From Pirellulaceae bacterium (GTDB taxonomy: Bacteria; Planctomycetota; Planctomycetia; Pirellulales; Pirellulaceae), in assembly GCA_028280445.1 (NCBI GenBank), contig JANQLU010000047.1, forward strand, positions 20,961-84,960: a stretch of 64,000 bases of DNA. Direction: 5' to 3'. Below are positions 17,580-26,785 of this stretch, in pieces. The position numbers and the translations under genes were made by a program. The first letter of the stretch is position 1; the number at the start of each line of letters is the position of its first letter. The notes under the pieces were generated by a model. The model ran no database searches. It saw only the letters and a program-made list of their open reading frames with translations, and was not told the origin of the DNA.

Positions 17580-20303
17580 TTAGATGATATCGTTTTGCTG
17601 TTTCGATTTTTTCATCAGTTTATCCAGCTTCTTCGAGTTTTCAATCAATGCAGCTTTGGTGTTTTCAATGATTTTTTGGTAGTTTTTGTCATTTCGGTTC
17701 AGTGGACCAAGTTTTTCCAGTCGTTGGTACAACTCCAACCCGGCGTCAAAATACTTGATTGCCGATTTATATTCATCCAGCTCGGTACACGACGAAATTC
17801 CTTTCCAGGATTCTTCGGACAGCGTGACTTCGCCAAATCGCGAAAATTCAACAAGTCCCAAATTGAATTTGCATTGAGCGTAGGTTGCTAAATCGACTCG
17901 CGATGGTTTTTCCAGGTCGATATGTTTTTTCATCAGCGATTCCTGCTCTCGGAATCCTTTTTCGGCCTGTTTCAAATCTCCTTTGCCCGCCTGAGCCGAA
18001 GCCAACGAAGTGATTGCGAGCCACAGATTCCTGGCGTATTCTTCGCTTTCCGGTTGCTTCTGGTACAGTTCTCGTCGCAGTGCGATTCCTTTTTTTGCAA
18101 AATCAATCGAATCGTCGGGACGATTCATAAAACCATAGACCGTTGAAATCCTGGTCAATACAGTTGCCAGATTACCAGCTGCATTGGCGTTGTCGGCGTT
18201 GCGCTGCCAGATAGTGCGACGCAGTGACTCGATGACTTTAAAGTTGTTCAGAGCATCCTCAGCGCGTCGTTGCTGGAATTGCAGATCCGCCAAAACCATC
18301 AATGTCGATGCGTAGCGTTCGGCGAATTTGGGATCATCACGATTGACTTCGTGAGTTCGGCGAGCCTCGGCGATGGCCAGTTTTGTATGTTGTTCAGATT
18401 TTTTAAACTGGCTCATCCGTTCGTAAACTTCACCTCGTTTCAGATGAGTCCAAATTTTCAAGTGCTCCGTTTCGAGAGTCACACGTTGAGAGGGGTCTTT
18501 GATTGGGCGATATTCAGAATCAATGTTGTCGAGAAACTGCATTGCAGCTTTGAAATTGTCATCCAACATAGCAAACGCAAATTGATGTTGTAAAAATCGA
18601 ATTCGCACCAGGCGAAATTCGGCTTCGTTTTCATTTTCAATCGATTTGAGAAGCTCGTCGTATTTTTTCATTAATTCCTTGGCGGCTTTTGGACCGCTGA
18701 GGACGATGACCAACTCCATTTTTTTGGCGACTGCATTGGCCAAGATCTTTCGCGTAACCCGGTCATCCGGTTCCATTTTGAGCGCGTCCTCGTACAGCTT
18801 CAGACCGAGGTCATAATTTTTGAGCGCCGTTTTCAATTTCCCCATGTTGGCCTGATCCGGATTCCCTTGAATATCCGCAATCGCGATATAAGCTCGCGCA
18901 TGTCGTCGTAGGTAAACAATATCCTGGGGCATGTGAGGCGTCGCAGCGTCCAGGTATTTCTGAATCCGTTCGGCCAGCCGCATTTGTGCTTTGATACTTC
19001 CATTGAGTCTTTGCAACTCTCCTATATGTTCGAGGTAGATCCATTCGGTAAAAGCGCTGCCCTCGGACGCCAGTTTTGTAGAACGTCGCAACTCGGCATC
19101 GGCTTTTTTCAACGCACGGTCTGATTTATCGAGCGCTTCGCCTTTTTCTTGCAAAGCCAAATCGAGTTGAGTCGTGTGGTACCAAAGCCCCGCGATGATC
19201 GCCGGAATCGCCAGGGCCAACAGAATCAAGATACTGGCAATAGCCGGTCGACGACGCATCCATTTCAACGTGCGTTCGGTTGTCGAAATCGGGCGTGCTT
19301 CGATCGGTTTGCCATCAATGAAGTGTTGCAAATCGGCGGCCAAATGTTGCATGGACGCGTAACGCCGCTCCGGTTTTTTTGCCAAGCATTTCAAACAAAT
19401 GGTTTCCAGATCACGCGGAATGTTCTTTTGGAGCTTTCGCGGTGCAATCGGATCGTCAGACAGAACCATCATCACCGTTTGAACAGGTTCCGAAGAATAA
19501 AAGGGTGGGCGGCCGGTCAACATGCGGTAGAGCACTGCTCCCAGCCCGTAAACGTCACAAGCGGGTCCAATTGATTTGACGACACCGCTGGCTTGTTCCG
19601 GTGCCATGTAACCTGGAGTTCCAACAATCTCACCGGTTTTGGTCGAATCCGAATCGTCTTGCAAACTTTTGGCCAAACCGAAATCGGCCACTTTGGGGGT
19701 CATGCTCGCGTCGAGCAAAATATTCGAAGGCTTGAGGTCTCGATGAATGATATTTTTGGCGTGACAAAATTCGATGGCGTTGGCAATCGCCAGGATTATT
19801 TGAGCGGCAGCAACTGGTGTTTGTGGCTGATTCTGTAAAAACTCTTCGAGAGTTGGTCCGTCGACATACTCCATGACGAAAAACGGTGGCTCGGCAAACA
19901 TTTGCGCTTCGTAGAGCTGCGCAATGTTGGGATGATTCAAGGCGGCAACCGATTTGATTTCAGAAACAAATCGTTCCGTTAACTTGGGCGAGCGGCTGAC
20001 ATGTTGGGTTACGACTTTGACGGCGACTTGCCGATCCAATTTTTCATCAACGGCCAGATAAACCGCGCCCATTCCCCCCTGCCCCAATTTGCGTTCGATC
20101 CGATATCCTTCGATCTCTGGCAATGAACTACTTGCGACATCATTCGATGGTTGAGTGTACAATGTTTCGACATTTCGCGCATCTCCGGTGGGAATCGAGG
20201 GTGAATCGCCACTGGCCTCAGTTGCATGTTCTCCAGCTTCGTCCAAAGCGGGTGGTAATAACAAATGGTTGATGCGGGATCGCGATTTTTCGTTTTCTGA
20301 CAT
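17580..20303 (-). CDS. Membrane Ser/Thr protein kinase with TPR-like tail
   Basis: The product is 907 aa. The kinase domain (about 67-332) has the Gly loop GQGGMGAVYLA, catalytic loop HRDLKPSNILLD (187-198), DFGLA (207-211) and the APEQ motif. A single membrane segment lies at about 353-375. The long C-terminal part (380-890) is alpha-helical with spaced repeats (for example YDLGLKLYEDALKMEPDD and AEDALNNFKVIESLRR) like tetratricopeptide units, predicted outside the membrane as the sensor. This architecture is frequent in planctomycetes. All catalytic residues are present. It precedes the M24 peptidase gene by 20 bp. Confidence 0.92.
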   Translation of the reverse strand: MSENEKSRSRINHLLLPPALDEAGEHATEASGDSPSIPTGDARNVETLYTQPSNDVASSSLPEIEGYRIERKLGQGGMGAVYLAVDEKLDRQVAVKVVTQHVSRSPKLTERFVSEIKSVAALNHPNIAQLYEAQMFAEPPFFVMEYVDGPTLEEFLQNQPQTPVAAAQIILAIANAIEFCHAKNIIHRDLKPSNILLDASMTPKVADFGLAKSLQDDSDSTKTGEIVGTPGYMAPEQASGVVKSIGPACDVYGLGAVLYRMLTGRPPFYSSEPVQTVMMVLSDDPIAPRKLQKNIPRDLETICLKCLAKKPERRYASMQHLAADLQHFIDGKPIEARPISTTERTLKWMRRRPAIASILILLALAIPAIIAGLWYHTTQLDLALQEKGEALDKSDRALKKADAELRRSTKLASEGSAFTEWIYLEHIGELQRLNGSIKAQMRLAERIQKYLDAATPHMPQDIVYLRRHARAYIAIADIQGNPDQANMGKLKTALKNYDLGLKLYEDALKMEPDDRVTRKILANAVAKKMELVIVLSGPKAAKELMKKYDELLKSIENENEAEFRLVRIRFLQHQFAFAMLDDNFKAAMQFLDNIDSEYRPIKDPSQRVTLETEHLKIWTHLKRGEVYERMSQFKKSEQHTKLAIAEARRTHEVNRDDPKFAERYASTLMVLADLQFQQRRAEDALNNFKVIESLRRTIWQRNADNANAAGNLATVLTRISTVYGFMNRPDDSIDFAKKGIALRRELYQKQPESEEYARNLWLAITSLASAQAGKGDLKQAEKGFREQESLMKKHIDLEKPSRVDLATYAQCKFNLGLVEFSRFGEVTLSEESWKGISSCTELDEYKSAIKYFDAGLELYQRLEKLGPLNRNDKNYQKIIENTKAALIENSKKLDKLMKKSKQQNDII

Positions 20304-20371
20304 GTTTTGAAACTCACATTTTCATAGCGCATTTTCTGTCAATACCGCCCACCAGCGATGTTGTGACAGAA

Positions 20372-20587
20372 AATCATAAGTGCGAAGCGTGAGCGAGGAA
20401 CCAAAACCACGCTGATTTACGGCGAAACGTGGTCCCTCACTTACGTTTCGGGTTGTGATTTTTGTTTAATGCAAAATTCTAGTCAGCGAGGGACTGAAAC
20501 CACACAAACGCACAGTGAAACTTGGTCCCTCACTTACGTTTCGCACTTGCGATTTTTGTATCCTATCACGCTTCGCACTTACGATTT
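20372..20587. repeat. Family E inverted-repeat cluster
   Basis: Units of the type GAAGCGTGAGCGAGG ... CCCTCACTTACGTTTCG occur at 20372-20458 and about 20480-20555, with a partial copy at 20566-20587. A related copy lies at 29809-29893. A ~34-bp segment ending TGTTGTGACAGAAAA is found on both sides of the cluster (about 20340-20373 and 20619-20652). Confidence 0.7.
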
Positions 20588-20755
20588 GACTGCAACACTT
20601 ATTGCACCATTACCTGCCAATACAATTCCCGAGCAATGTTGTGACAGAAAAACGCAAAAAAATATTTTACGAAAAAAAACGGTGGATCGCCGTGTTTTGT
20701 ACCAGATTCGTTTTGGTAAACTGCTCACTCACATCATTTATTGGGAGTTCGTAAA

Positions 20756-22255
20756 TTGAAAGAACCAGTGTCAGTAGAAACCATACCGCCGCTCGTTCGT
20801 GATGCTTTCGATCCCGATATTTTTCGGCAAACAGCACACCAAATGGTCGATATGCTGACTGATCATCTGCAGAGTCTCGTCCCCAACAATTCGGACGCAA
20901 TCGACCCGCCAGTGTCAAAAACGCTCGATTGGGACCGGCCCCAAGACATGATCAAACAGTGGAAAACGGATCCTCCTGCTGGGTTCGCCGAGTTGGCTCA
21001 AAAGGTAATGGCAAATAGCATTCGATTGCATCACCCCAATTTCGTTGGCCATCAGATCTCTCCACCGGCTCCGATCGCAGCGACCTTCAGCTTTTTGGTT
21101 GACTTGCTCAATAATGGAATGGGCATCTTTGAAATGGGAATGGCTGGGACGGCCATCGAACAAATCGTCATCGAGATGCTGGTCGACAAATTTGGTCTTC
21201 CCGCTGAGACCGCAGGTGGCTTTATGACTTCCGGGGGAAGTCTGGCGAATTTAACCGCGATGCTGGCCGCCCGCAGCATCGTATCTGATGACGATGTTTG
21301 GAATCGGGGAAACCAGAAACAGTACGCCGTGCTCGTATCGTCTGCTGCACACTACTGTATGGATCGTGCCGCGCGGATCATGGGTTGGGGTCAATCCGGT
21401 GTCATTCAAATTCCGGTCAACGACCAATTTCAAATGCGCACGGATTTGTTGGAATCGCAACTCGAACAAGCTCGACAACGAAATATCGAAGTCCTGGCCG
21501 TTGTGGGCAGCGCTTGTTGCACCGCGACTGGTAGCTACGACGATCTGTCCGCGATCGGGCATTTTTGTCGCAGACATGATTTGTGGTTTCATGTTGATGG
21601 CGCCCATGGAGCCGCCGTCGCTTTTTCGCCAACACATCGCGGATTGTTACGCGGCATCGAAATGGCCGATAGCATCACACTCGATTTCCACAAAATGTTG
21701 ATGACACCAGCACTGGCCAGTGCCCTGGTGTTTCGGCGAAACAACGATTCATTTCAAACGTTTGCCCAGAAAGCCGAGTACATTTGGGCAGATGAATCTG
21801 ACGAAACCGATGACGCTACGCATTACGATTTAGCCAAACGAACGTTTGAATGTACAAAACAGATGTTCGCGTTGAAGTTCTATGCCGTCTGGCAATGCCT
21901 GGGCGAGTCGACATTGGCGGCCAACATTGATCACCTGTTTCAACTTTCCCAGCATTTCAGCGACCTGGTCAATGAAGCAAGTGACTTCGAATTAGCCATG
22001 CGCCCGCAATCCAACATCATCTGCTTTCGCTATACCGACGCCGATCCAGACACCAATCTGTGCCAATGGAATGAAACGCTGCGCCGCATGATCGTTGAGG
22101 ATGGGACCTACTACATTGTTCAAACGCGACTCAATGGCAAATCCTGGCTACGCGTCACCATTGGCAATTCGTTGACGACACCGCTGCATCTGGCTGGGTT
22201 GCTCGAACACATTCGACAGCTCGCTCAACACCATAAAAAAAACCCAACGCATTGA
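20756..22255 (+). CDS. PLP-dependent group II decarboxylase
   Basis: The product is about 499 aa, the usual length of aromatic-L-amino-acid or glutamate decarboxylases. It has the N-terminal helical region, HPNFVGHQ, the cofactor region TSGGSLANLTAMLAAR, DGAHGAA (pyridine-binding Asp) and the Schiff-base lysine in LDFHKMLMTPALAS. The substrate could be an aromatic amino acid, 2,4-diaminobutyrate or aspartate and is not decided. The frame opens at 20741, but TTG at 20756 has GGGAG eight bases upstream and is preferred. The stop codon lies in the loop of the terminator hairpin. Confidence 0.9.
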   Translation: MKEPVSVETIPPLVRDAFDPDIFRQTAHQMVDMLTDHLQSLVPNNSDAIDPPVSKTLDWDRPQDMIKQWKTDPPAGFAELAQKVMANSIRLHHPNFVGHQISPPAPIAATFSFLVDLLNNGMGIFEMGMAGTAIEQIVIEMLVDKFGLPAETAGGFMTSGGSLANLTAMLAARSIVSDDDVWNRGNQKQYAVLVSSAAHYCMDRAARIMGWGQSGVIQIPVNDQFQMRTDLLESQLEQARQRNIEVLAVVGSACCTATGSYDDLSAIGHFCRRHDLWFHVDGAHGAAVAFSPTHRGLLRGIEMADSITLDFHKMLMTPALASALVFRRNNDSFQTFAQKAEYIWADESDETDDATHYDLAKRTFECTKQMFALKFYAVWQCLGESTLAANIDHLFQLSQHFSDLVNEASDFELAMRPQSNIICFRYTDADPDTNLCQWNETLRRMIVEDGTYYIVQTRLNGKSWLRVTIGNSLTTPLHLAGLLEHIRQLAQHHKKNPTH

Positions 22256-22267
22256 CGTTGGGTTTTG
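22241..22267. terminator. Bidirectional terminator
   Basis: A perfect 9-bp stem (22241-22249 with 22256-22264) has A-rich and T-rich flanks on both sides. It ends both the decarboxylase gene and the convergent Tyr-rich secreted protein gene. Confidence 0.85.
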
Positions 22268-22290
22268 GATGGTTTCGAGATCTAGCAAGA

Positions 22291-22620
22291 TCAGAAAATA
22301 TCAGTGATAAACTGATGCCCCCAGTGGTAGCGTCGACCACGTGGGTAGTAATTTTGCCATTGGCGATTGTAAACCGGAATCCGCATTTCAGCTGGATATC
22401 GGTAGTACAAACTTTCAGCGCTTCGGTAATACTCACTGCCCCAGTAGCTATGTGGGTAGTAGACGTACGGATAGTGGTAAAAACGCTCGTAGTCGCGATT
22501 AGAATATTGCCCACCCCAGGTACGGCCGAAGGCGCGTTGCTGAGCTTGTGCTTCACTTGCTTGCAAGCAAACCAAAAACAGTGCGGCGCAAGCAAAACAC
22601 AATAACATTCGACGGATCAT
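22291..22620 (-). CDS. Small Tyr-rich secreted protein, unknown
   Basis: The product is 109 aa from ATG at 22620, which follows GGGAGGGAG; a longer upstream frame is not used because this ribosome site and a clean signal peptide (1-26, ending SEAQA) mark the start. The mature part is very rich in Tyr and aromatic residues (for example YHYPYVYYPHSYWG and YYRYPAEMRIP), with Arg and Trp. It is probably a cell-surface or matrix protein. No family is recognised. Confidence 0.75.
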   Translation of the reverse strand: MIRRMLLCFACAALFLVCLQASEAQAQQRAFGRTWGGQYSNRDYERFYHYPYVYYPHSYWGSEYYRSAESLYYRYPAEMRIPVYNRQWQNYYPRGRRYHWGHQFITDIF

Positions 22621-22812
22621 GGAGAACTCCCTCCCGGTTTGACTTTTGTTCGATGGGCGTAAATATGGGTCTAGCCCAGTCAACAAAGGATTGATCGGAA
22701 TTCGGCAGAACAATGATTAACGGAATATTCGGTAAGCGGGGAACTTTACGTACAAACCGCAATAACTCTCAATGTTCGTTTGGATCAGGCAAGCTGAGTA
22801 AACTTTGCGGAC

Positions 22813-22867
22813 GTAGGGCCGGTTCCTATCGGCCAATCCCAAAAACGGCCGGTGGGAACCGGCCCTT
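22813..22867. repeat. Family A palindromic repeat
   Basis: A full inverted pair, abutting the 3' end of the membrane-anchored propeller gene at 22871. Confidence 0.85.
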
Positions 22868-22870
22868 CGC

Positions 22871-24259
22871 TTACTGTTTGGGTCGCAATATGCAAATGGA
22901 ATGTTCGTCTTGTGACAGCATGTAATACAAGTTCCGTTGCTGATCGAATCCGATCGCCACATTTTTACATCCACCGGCGATTTTCGCTTGTCCAATATAA
23001 GACAACAGTTGCCCGGAGGGTGAAAAACGTTTGATGTGCCCAATGCTTGATTCGGCGGTCAATAGATCTCCATTTCCCAGCACTTGTAGATTCATTGGGT
23101 TACAACAGCCCCCGAAACCGTGTTGATCCGTCGTGCTTTTGTGACCAAACGCATCGAGACGTTTTCCATTTTTGTCATACCGGACCACCCGGAAAAAAAT
23201 GTTGTCAGCTACCCACAGATCGTCCCCGTCAGCTTTGACATCAAATCGTCCGCAGCAACCGCGCATATCAGACAGTATCTTTTGTGCCTGGCCAAATTCC
23301 TTGTTCACGCGAAACACTTCGTAGTTGTAGTTGTCGTCTGCCAGCAATGCAACGAATAGATAGTTTTCGGCAATTGCAATCGCTTTGACGATCAATCGAT
23401 CTCGGAACGTTTCTTCGATCTTCGCTTGGGTCACAGTGTTTTGCTGAAGTGCATTGAATTGTGACTTAATTTCAACAAGACGTTTGGAATACGACTGCAG
23501 TCGTTTCTGGTCGATTTTACTCAGTGGTGCCGTTTTCTGTTTTGTTCGCAGTGCAGCAACGCGATCGTTCAGTCGTTTTTGTTGTTTTTGATTCAAATCG
23601 ATCATCTGTTGACGATCGTCTTTGAGCTGTTTGCCAATTTGCTGTTTCAACCTGGCCAGGTTTTTGACTTTGGGAGCGGGGCTTCGTTTGATTATTTTTC
23701 CTGCCAAACTGATTTTGGCCAAATAGCCTTCACCGCCAATATAAAAAACTTGTTCAGCGGAATCGAAATTGATCGCCGTCGCCGTAAACGGTAGATCAAT
23801 TTGTTTGACAAGTTCCTGGTTCGGCGAATAAACCTGAATCATCGGCGGCGCTTCTTGCTTGAGTTTGATAAACTGTTCGTCAGGAGTCATATACAGGTAG
23901 GAGCCGCCGACGCACGCCCAAATATTACCGTCGGGTGCTAGACAAAACGTTTGCAAAACAATCGGTTTGTCACCGAGTTTGGGTGTTAGCAAACCGGTTT
24001 GCTCATGCGTCGGATCAAAAATCTGGTCCGCATAAGCCATCCTTGCTTTGATGCTTTGCTCCGCGACTTTCTTGGTGTGGCCGGTCTTTAGCGCCTTTTT
24101 TGAATTTTGCGAATGGTCGTCGTTAGCCGTTGCATCATTTTTCTGGGCGACACGAGTTTTGGGTTGCCTCGACTGAATCAGTTTGAACAATCCAAAACCG
24201 ACGACTCCGGCGAACACAATTACGACAACCGATTTCAACAATATTGGTTTCTGTGCCAC
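22871..24259 (-). CDS. Membrane-anchored propeller with coiled-coil insert
   Basis: The product is 462 aa starting at GTG 24259. One N-terminal membrane segment (about 8-28) anchors it. Residues 90-190 and 285-460 carry NHL/propeller-like strands (NIWACVGGSYLY, VFYIGGEGYLAKIS, LWVADNIFFRVVRYD, RNLYYMLSQDEHS). They are split by a Lys/Gln-rich coiled coil at about 195-275. Two unusual adjacent-Cys motifs, RGCCGRFDV and GFGGCCNPMNL, and a GGCKNV sit in the C-terminal half. The function is unknown; an extracytoplasmic sensor or redox-linked propeller is possible. Confidence 0.7.
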   Translation of the reverse strand: MAQKPILLKSVVVIVFAGVVGFGLFKLIQSRQPKTRVAQKNDATANDDHSQNSKKALKTGHTKKVAEQSIKARMAYADQIFDPTHEQTGLLTPKLGDKPIVLQTFCLAPDGNIWACVGGSYLYMTPDEQFIKLKQEAPPMIQVYSPNQELVKQIDLPFTATAINFDSAEQVFYIGGEGYLAKISLAGKIIKRSPAPKVKNLARLKQQIGKQLKDDRQQMIDLNQKQQKRLNDRVAALRTKQKTAPLSKIDQKRLQSYSKRLVEIKSQFNALQQNTVTQAKIEETFRDRLIVKAIAIAENYLFVALLADDNYNYEVFRVNKEFGQAQKILSDMRGCCGRFDVKADGDDLWVADNIFFRVVRYDKNGKRLDAFGHKSTTDQHGFGGCCNPMNLQVLGNGDLLTAESSIGHIKRFSPSGQLLSYIGQAKIAGGCKNVAIGFDQQRNLYYMLSQDEHSICILRPKQ

Positions 24260-24338
24260 GGCAGGTACCTACGGTGAGTTGAGGGCAATATTTTTCGCTG
24301 CGAAACTTATCAACATTATCGTTGTAATTTTGGCGCGA

Positions 24339-24396
24339 AGTAGGGCCGATTCCCACCAGTCAATCCGTCAAAAAAACGGCCCGTTGGACCTGGCGC
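24339..24396. repeat. Family A repeat, decayed
   Basis: Both arms are recognisable but carry several mismatches, indicating an older copy. Confidence 0.65.
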
Positions 24397-24468
24397 CGCT
24401 TTTTCTGTTGGTCATCTCACGTTGCACGCCAATTTACAAGCATTCGTGAGTCCAAGACGGAAAATCGC

Positions 24469-25266
24469 CTATTGGCTTACAGGGTTTTCTGGAAAAACGC
24501 CGTTGGCGACTTCTTTTTCAAACTCATCCATCAGCGGCCAGTTAACGGCGCATGTTCCAAAATCTGCCATATTCAAGTAACCCTGCAAACGACCAATCGT
24601 GCGATCAATCAACTGGTCATCTTTTCGGAAAACAGGGCCGTGGCTGGGACAAAGCCACTCGACGTCGCTTTCGCGTATTCGCTCCAACGATGCGATGAAT
24701 TGAGTCAAATCACTTCCGTGATGAGCATCAATCGCTCCAACACAACCATCTCGGTAAATGTTGTCGCCGCTAAACAAGATATTGCCTAATCGAAACGACA
24801 ATTGACTGTCGGTATGTCCCGGCGTGAGCCAAACATCGAGTTCCAAATTCCCAACCTTAATCACGTCGCCTTCGTCGATCAGATGTTCGGTCTCGACGCT
24901 GGGCATCTCCAAATCGATGCCTTGTGCAGGAATTTCGGCAAACGTATGCAGTCGATCACCTTTTTTGAGCGGTTCAGCCGCTTTGGGATGCGCGGCCACG
25001 GGCGCACGCAAAATCTGTTTGATTTTGGCCAACCCTTGAACATGATCCACGTCGGCGTGAGTGGCGATCAACATCTGGCAATTGGCAAACGGAAAATCCA
25101 ACTGGCGGACCAGATCGACAACTTCATCGACCACTTCTTCGTAGCCGATGTCGATCATCACCCACTGGTCCCCGTCATAAACGATATAAACATTGCATCC
25201 CAAAACATGGCCAAGTTGATAATTCAGTTCGATCACGTTCGGAAAAATGGGTTTGCGCTGGATCAT
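24469..25266 (-). CDS. MBL-fold metallo-hydrolase
   Basis: The product is 265 aa. It shows the metallo-beta-lactamase motifs THADVDH (70-75 region), TPGHTDSQLS, FSGDNIYRDG and a late CPSHGPVF His. The first motif has HxDVDH where HxHxDH is usual, so the second His is replaced by Asp. That change is seen in some MBL subfamilies and may alter metal use. It could be a hydroxyacylglutathione hydrolase-like or other thioester or phosphodiester hydrolase. It is cytoplasmic, with ATG at 25266. Confidence 0.82.
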   Translation of the reverse strand: MIQRKPIFPNVIELNYQLGHVLGCNVYIVYDGDQWVMIDIGYEEVVDEVVDLVRQLDFPFANCQMLIATHADVDHVQGLAKIKQILRAPVAAHPKAAEPLKKGDRLHTFAEIPAQGIDLEMPSVETEHLIDEGDVIKVGNLELDVWLTPGHTDSQLSFRLGNILFSGDNIYRDGCVGAIDAHHGSDLTQFIASLERIRESDVEWLCPSHGPVFRKDDQLIDRTIGRLQGYLNMADFGTCAVNWPLMDEFEKEVANGVFPENPVSQ

Positions 25267-25675
25267 TTAATGAGTTGATAATGTGAGAAAATGCGCCAAT
25301 GAAATGATATCCGACCAGTCTACGCGGTTCAATTTTTGCTTTCAACCGAAAGGTTTCCATAAAGAATTGCGTCTAACATTTGGCAGCTCGCGAAGTGTCT
25401 GGAATCGTATAGAAGTTTCCGTTTGGGAAGGATTTCACTGTTTTTTTGCGATTTTCTGCAATCAAAACGGGTCCTCCAGTTGCCAAAATTGTTAGATATC
25501 GACTTAAAACGCGGTTGAAAGGCTCAGTTTCTGCCCGTGACCTAAAAGCCAAATGGTAAAATAATGGTGAGAAGACATTGGTTCCGGTAACAGATGATTG
25601 CCATCCCAATAAACATCGGCGATATTTTCTTGCGACCGACACCAATTTGAATGACGACCTGAAAGGAACGACTCT
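25267..25675. other. Intergenic, nothing recognised
   Basis: A 409-bp gap between divergent genes (MBL hydrolase and HtrA-like protease), so it should hold both promoters. No clear promoter pair, repeat or small gene was identified. AAAGGAA just before 25676 is the protease ribosome site. Confidence 0.4.
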
Positions 25676-26734
25676 ATGAATAATCGGTTTTACCTGAACA
25701 ACTCGACGTTCAGCAAGTATCTTCGTCATTTACATTGGAGTTTGTTGGCCAGTATCTGCTGCCTTGCCCTGTCTCCTGCCATCGCAACTGCTCAAAGTGA
25801 AAAAGCCACTAAAAAGCAGGACGATGAAAATCTGACGCTGGACGAAATTTTTGCAGGTAAAAACCCGAAATCGATCGACGACCTGCGGGCGATGCAGCAA
25901 CATGTTCGCGAACTGTCCGAGCGACTCAAACCTGTCACCGTATCGCTTCGCGTCAACGGCGCCCAAGGCAGTGGCGTAATCATTAGTCGAGATGGATATA
26001 TTTTGACCGCCGCTCACGTGATTGGAAAACCGAATCAACCCGTGACCGTTATTTTTGATGATGGCCGCACCGCAAAAGCAAAATCTCTTGGGCTGAACCA
26101 CAACTATGATTCTGGTCTGGTCAAAATCACCGACGAAGGCAATTGGCCCTATGTCGATATGGGTGAGTCCAAACCGCTCAAACGTGGCCAGTGGGTCGTT
26201 TCCATTGGACACCCTGGCGGATTCGACAAAATTCGCGGCGGCGTTGTTCGTCTCGGTCGAGTCATCTTCAACAATACCAACGTTCTCAACACCGACTGCA
26301 CTTTGGTGGGTGGCGATTCAGGCGGACCGTTGTTCGATATGGATGGAAACGTGATCGGCATTCACAGTCGCATCGGAATGAACATCCGACAAAACATGCA
26401 TGTGCCCGTCGACATTTTTGGTAAAGAGTGGATCAAACTCGAAAAAGGTGAAGAGATTGGTCGGCGACGCTCCATGACGCCGTCCACCAGTTTCAAAGAT
26501 CGTTTTGGTTACAAGCTAAGTTACCGGCTGAAAGTCGACGAAGTCACGTCAGAAATCGAAAAAGCTGGTTTGAAAAACGGCGACACGATTAAAAAATTCA
26601 ACAACACAAAAGTCGATAGTCGACTGCAGCTACGGCCAGCTGGATTTTATAAAATGAAAAAAGACGACGAATACGAACTGACAATTGACCGCGACGGCAA
26701 GGAGATGAAAGTCAAACTAAAGGTTCTTAAATAG
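25676..26734 (+). CDS. HtrA-like trypsin-type serine protease with PDZ
   Basis: The product is 352 aa. A signal peptide ends near residue 40 (AIATAQ). A chymotrypsin-fold domain at about 85-250 has a complete triad: His114 in TAAHV, Asp145 in NYDSGL and Ser215 in GGDSGGPLF. A C-terminal PDZ-like domain (about 270-350) carries EIEKAGLKNGDTIKKFNN. It is an exported quality-control or processing protease. ATG at 25676 follows AAAGGAA. The next gene, 51 bp downstream, encodes a catalytically dead relative, so the two probably work together. Confidence 0.9.
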   Translation: MNNRFYLNNSTFSKYLRHLHWSLLASICCLALSPAIATAQSEKATKKQDDENLTLDEIFAGKNPKSIDDLRAMQQHVRELSERLKPVTVSLRVNGAQGSGVIISRDGYILTAAHVIGKPNQPVTVIFDDGRTAKAKSLGLNHNYDSGLVKITDEGNWPYVDMGESKPLKRGQWVVSIGHPGGFDKIRGGVVRLGRVIFNNTNVLNTDCTLVGGDSGGPLFDMDGNVIGIHSRIGMNIRQNMHVPVDIFGKEWIKLEKGEEIGRRRSMTPSTSFKDRFGYKLSYRLKVDEVTSEIEKAGLKNGDTIKKFNNTKVDSRLQLRPAGFYKMKKDDEYELTIDRDGKEMKVKLKVLK

Positions 26735-26785
26735 CGTCCCGGTCTTTGTTTATGGCAACAAAAAATCATATCAGTTGAGTTCATC

